Assembly (NCBI GenBank): GCA_025869455.1
Contig: JAOZVT010000648.1
Coordinates: 1-8,134 of the forward strand
Reading direction: 5' to 3'
DNA: 8,134 nucleotides
From: Prosthecobacter sp.
GTDB taxonomy: Bacteria > Verrucomicrobiota > Verrucomicrobiia > Verrucomicrobiales > Verrucomicrobiaceae
The notes beneath the pieces are model-generated. The model saw only the letters and a list, made by a program, of their open reading frames with translations. It was not told where the DNA came from and searched no databases. This document shows, piece after piece, positions 5,705 through 8,134 of the stretch. The position numbers were made by a program, and so were the translations under genes. The stretch's first letter is position 1. Each line of letters opens with the position of its first letter.

Positions 5705-6967
5705 CTACTGGGAGCTTTCTTCGCTGTATTCTAGGCGGTAGAGGGCACCGTCCTGGGACATGATGATGGGTTCTCCCTCGGCATCTGCGGTGACGAGGGT
5801 GGGGTTCAGCTTGCTGGCCTCTGCTTTGCGATGCAGGACGAGACGGCGGGTGGCGTGCTCATTCAGCGTGTCCATTTCCAGCGCCCAGACGGTGCCGTAA
5901 CCCCAGTCGGCAAAGAGGTATTTGCCCTGGAGGATGGGCATTTTATCCCCGCGATAGACGTGCCCGCCGACGATGCAGATGCCTTCATTCCGAAAGCGGC
6001 TGTATGCGTGGATGGGCTGGGTGACGGCTACGTTTGCCATGAGGGGTTCTGGATGAAAGGTGGCGGGGGTGGGGCCATCGCGATCACTCCAGCCGTAGTT
6101 GGCACCTTTTTTGACGATGTTGATTTCTTCCCAGAGATCCTGGCCGACATCGGCACACCAGAGGTGGCCTGTGTGGGTGTCAAAGCTGAGGCCCCAGGGA
6201 TTGCGGAAGCCGAGGGCGTAGATCTCGCTGCGGATGGTTTGCTCATTGGCAAAGGGGTTGTCTGTGGGGATGGCGTAGGGCAGGGCACCGCTGCGGCCAT
6301 TGACATCCAGACGCAGTACTTTGCCATGCAGGACCCAGGGATTTTGGGCGAGGCGGTAGGGATCGTCCCTCAGCCCGCCATCTCCCAGGGCGATGTAGAG
6401 GAGGCCGTCTGGCCCAAAGGTGAGGTGGCCGCCCCAGTGGTCTGCCAGGGGCTGTGGGATCTCTAGCAAGAGACGCTCTGTCTCCGGTAGGGCGACGGGG
6501 CTGGGGCCTTCGCTGGCGCGCATCTCGCTGATGACGGTGCGGCGGGGATCATTCTGGGTGTAGCTGAGGTAAAAGAGGTGATTTTTTTCAAACTGTGGGT
6601 GAAAGGCGATGCCGTGCACGCCTTCTTCAAAGAGGAGGATCCCGGCCATGCGCTGGCGGAAGTCTAGAAAGCTGCGCCATTCCCCACTGCCATCCAGCTT
6701 CACGGCGCAGAATTCACCGCGCTGCATGGCGATAACTTGTTCCCCATTTCCCTCGGGGATGGTGGCGAGCGTGACGGGAGAGTCGAATTCACGCTCAAAG
6801 GTGACGCGATTCAGGGCGATGCCGGTGAGTGTCTCCTCAGGGATTTCCTGGGGTGGCATGAAGGGGATCTGTGGAACCGCGAGGGGCTGTTCGTCTGGTA
6901 CGGCCCTGAGGTGGCCGCTGAGGGTGATGACAACAACAAGCAGAGCCTGAATGGAGACGCGGAACAT
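5705..6967 (-). CDS. Exported PQQ-dependent sugar dehydrogenase-like protein (glucose/sorbosone dehydrogenase family)
   Basis: A predicted six-bladed beta-propeller of the soluble glucose/sorbosone dehydrogenase family, acting outside the cytoplasm. I chose the ATG at 6967-6965 because it begins a clean signal peptide, MFRVSIQALLVVVITLSGHLRA (1-22); the frame extends to a GTG at 6997, adding ten unlikely residues. The 420-residue protein shows the family landmarks: EGVHGIAFHPQF (115-126), DHWGGHLTFGPDGLLYIALG (176-195) followed by DGG, ALGFRNPWGLSFD (251-263), ADVGQDLWEEIN (272-283), GANYGW (288-293) and GGHVYRG (334-340). In characterised members a His and Arg residues in such motifs bind PQQ and act in catalysis; H177 and R255 are candidates. 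No PQQ biosynthesis genes are in the window, and many family members have no proven cofactor or substrate. The next gene downstream, an exported esterase, is probably co-transcribed. No Shine-Dalgarno sequence is visible. Confidence 0.9.
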   Translation of the reverse strand: MFRVSIQALLVVVITLSGHLRAVPDEQPLAVPQIPFMPPQEIPEETLTGIALNRVTFEREFDSPVTLATIPEGNGEQVIAMQRGEFCAVKLDGSGEWRSFLDFRQRMAGILLFEEGVHGIAFHPQFEKNHLFYLSYTQNDPRRTVISEMRASEGPSPVALPETERLLLEIPQPLADHWGGHLTFGPDGLLYIALGDGGLRDDPYRLAQNPWVLHGKVLRLDVNGRSGALPYAIPTDNPFANEQTIRSEIYALGFRNPWGLSFDTHTGHLWCADVGQDLWEEINIVKKGANYGWSDRDGPTPATFHPEPLMANVAVTQPIHAYSRFRNEGICIVGGHVYRGDKMPILQGKYLFADWGYGTVWALEMDTLNEHATRRLVLHRKAEASKLNPTLVTADAEGEPIIMSQDGALYRLEYSEESSQ

Positions 6968-7118
6968 GGAAGTGAGGTGTGGACCGAATGGGCGCACAGA
7001 TCATGCCATTGGCGGAACTTGCGAATGAGAAGTTTAAATTTATTGAAAGAAATGGCTTCATTTGGCGGGGGTGCCGAAAAAGCAGCTCTTTTTGCTCCTT
7101 GTGGAAGCGGGGAGGGGG
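6968..7118. other. Intergenic region between argA and the dehydrogenase gene
   Basis: About 150 bp with an AT-rich core (7030-7052, AAGTTTAAATTTATTGAAAG) that is the most promoter-like composition upstream of the minus-strand dehydrogenase gene, although I find no well-spaced -35/-10 pair. The argA-proximal end carries a small A/T hairpin. Nothing else was recognised. Confidence 0.35.
7077..7093 (-). terminator. Possible weak terminator of argA
   Basis: AAAAAG (7077-7082), loop CAGCT, CTTTTT (7088-7093) is a perfect 6-bp stem starting about 25 nt after the argA stop on the minus strand. The stem is nearly all A-T, and its own T-run would serve as the tract. Weak; read-through into the dehydrogenase gene is possible. 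Confidence 0.25.
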
Positions 7119-8134
7119 CTACTTCAGAGGCTTTTTCAGCACTTTGGAGTTTCGGCCACTTTTGTCATACTTCTCACGCCGTGGGGCGGGTAGGGCGCTG
7201 GGGTCAGCGACCTGGAAGCCCATTTTTTCTTCAAAAAAGCGGAAGGCCTGGGTGCTGAGCGCCACGAGGACATCACACCCGCGTTTGCGGGCTACTTCTT
7301 CCGCATAAGCGACGAGTTTCTGGCCGTGGCCCCGGTTTTTATGGCTGCGGCGGACGAAGAGGCAGGCGAGCTCGGCGATCTTTAGGCCGCCTTCATCATA
7401 ACTGTGGACGGCCACGGAGCCGATGGGGTTTCCATCCACTTCGAGAACGAAGAAGTCTTTGATGTTCGACTGGATCTGCTCACGAGTGCGCGGAACTAGG
7501 GCGGCATCATCCATGGACTGCTGCATCATGGACAGCAGGGAAGGGATGTCTGAAGGGTAGGCTTCCCGAATCTGCTGGTAATCATCCGCATGGATCATGG
7601 TGCCCACGCCTTCATTGCTGAAGAGTTCTGAAAGCAGGGCCTCATCCTGGTTACCATCCACAATGTGGACGCGCGGCACACCTTCCTGGCAGGCTAGGGC
7701 GGCGTAGCGTAGTTTAGACAGTAGATTGACATCGTGACGCGGATCTTTTTTCCGGTAGATGTCCATGGCATCCGCCACGGAAACCTGGGCCACGCGGGCT
7801 CCATCTGGCGCGGTGAGGCCGGCTTCTGAGACGAAGATGACTTTGGCGGCATTCAGGGCGATGGCGACTTCCACGGCGACGGCATCCGAATTCAGCCGGA
7901 GGGTGGTGCCACGGCTGTCATACCCCAGCGGGGGGATGACGGGGATGATATCGGCTTTCAGCAAGACATGCAGGGTGGCGGTGTCCACGCGCTCGATCCG
8001 GCCTGTGAATTCTTGGTCGATGCCATTGATGACGCCAGCGGGATGCACGGCCAGGGCATTTGACACGGCCACGGGCATTTCCAGGGCGGTGAGGTCTGCC
8101 ATGAGGGCGCTGGTCTGGCGGGTGATGGCGTCCA
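7119..8134 (-). CDS. argA: N-acetylglutamate synthase (amino-acid N-acetyltransferase), 5' end cut by the window edge
   Basis: This cytoplasmic enzyme makes N-acetyl-L-glutamate from glutamate and acetyl-CoA, the first step of arginine biosynthesis. The reading frame has no stop up to the right edge, so the ATG at 8102-8100 is internal and about 100 N-terminal residues are missing compared with E. coli ArgA (443). The 337 visible residues cover the second half of the amino-acid kinase domain (GRIERVDTATLHVLL, NSDAVAVEVAIALNAAKVIFVS) and the C-terminal GNAT acetyltransferase domain (from about IREAYPSDI onward). The acetyl-CoA loop is KNRGHG, with Lys in the usual Gln/Arg position. The FFEEKMGF stretch and the C-terminal RNSKVL match the end of E. 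coli ArgA (WFQERGF, RKSKVL). The gene upstream is outside the window; downstream lies the sugar dehydrogenase gene on the same strand after about 150 bp, with no functional link apparent. Confidence 0.93.
   Translation of the reverse strand, partial: DAITRQTSALMADLTALEMPVAVSNALAVHPAGVINGIDQEFTGRIERVDTATLHVLLKADIIPVIPPLGYDSRGTTLRLNSDAVAVEVAIALNAAKVIFVSEAGLTAPDGARVAQVSVADAMDIYRKKDPRHDVNLLSKLRYAALACQEGVPRVHIVDGNQDEALLSELFSNEGVGTMIHADDYQQIREAYPSDIPSLLSMMQQSMDDAALVPRTREQIQSNIKDFFVLEVDGNPIGSVAVHSYDEGGLKIAELACLFVRRSHKNRGHGQKLVAYAEEVARKRGCDVLVALSTQAFRFFEEKMGFQVADPSALPAPRREKYDKSGRNSKVLKKPLK

Noticed and set aside
5831..6466. A 211-residue plus-strand open frame rich in Gly, Val and Asp
   Set aside because: It is antisense to the clear beta-propeller dehydrogenase motifs and has no recognisable domain.

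Overview
The window looks like a chromosomal stretch of a free-living, sugar-using bacterium, most likely a member of the Planctomycetota-Verrucomicrobiota group (my best guess is a Verrucomicrobium/Prosthecobacter-type organism). This is inference from protein types: a periplasmic VPG[U/C]xxC-type thioredoxin-like protein, an exported enterochelin-esterase-like hydrolase and an exported PQQ-type sugar dehydrogenase, in DNA of roughly 55-58% GC. Almost none of the starts has a recognisable Shine-Dalgarno site. No rRNA, tRNA, CRISPR array, transposase or phage gene was found.

Layout, left to right. (1) 1-971, minus strand: class II fructose-1,6-bisphosphatase (glpX), running off the left edge. 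(2) 972-1160: divergent intergenic region with nested inverted repeats. (3) 1161-2675, plus strand: double-domain sugar ABC transporter ATPase, closest to XylG. It is followed after 7 nt by a small four-helix membrane protein (2683-3084) instead of the expected permease. (4) 3229-3582: small soluble hypothetical protein. The 2683-3676 stretch is poorer in GC (about 46-50% by hand count) than its surroundings. (5) 3677-4681, plus strand: exported protein joining a thioredoxin-like domain (VPGCSGC) to a shortened MsrA-like domain (SCFWTGE). (6) 4682-4792: convergent intergenic region with two stem-loops. (7) 4793-6967, minus strand: an exported pair, a glucose/sorbosone dehydrogenase-like protein followed by an esterase-like alpha/beta hydrolase, separated by a perfect 11-bp inverted repeat. 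(8) 7119 to the right edge, minus strand: N-acetylglutamate synthase (argA), missing its N-terminal part.

How they might work together. glpX (gluconeogenesis) and the ABC ATPase (sugar uptake) are divergent and share a control region. The dehydrogenase and esterase are probably co-transcribed and act outside the cytoplasm on sugars or sugar esters. argA is a biosynthetic housekeeping gene. The most interesting items are the Cys-containing thioredoxin/MsrA-like fusion, the orphan sugar ATPase with a small membrane partner, and an unusual abundance of the heptamer GTTAGGC/GCCTAAC (nine copies where about one is expected). I did not find a convincing multi-gene novel system.
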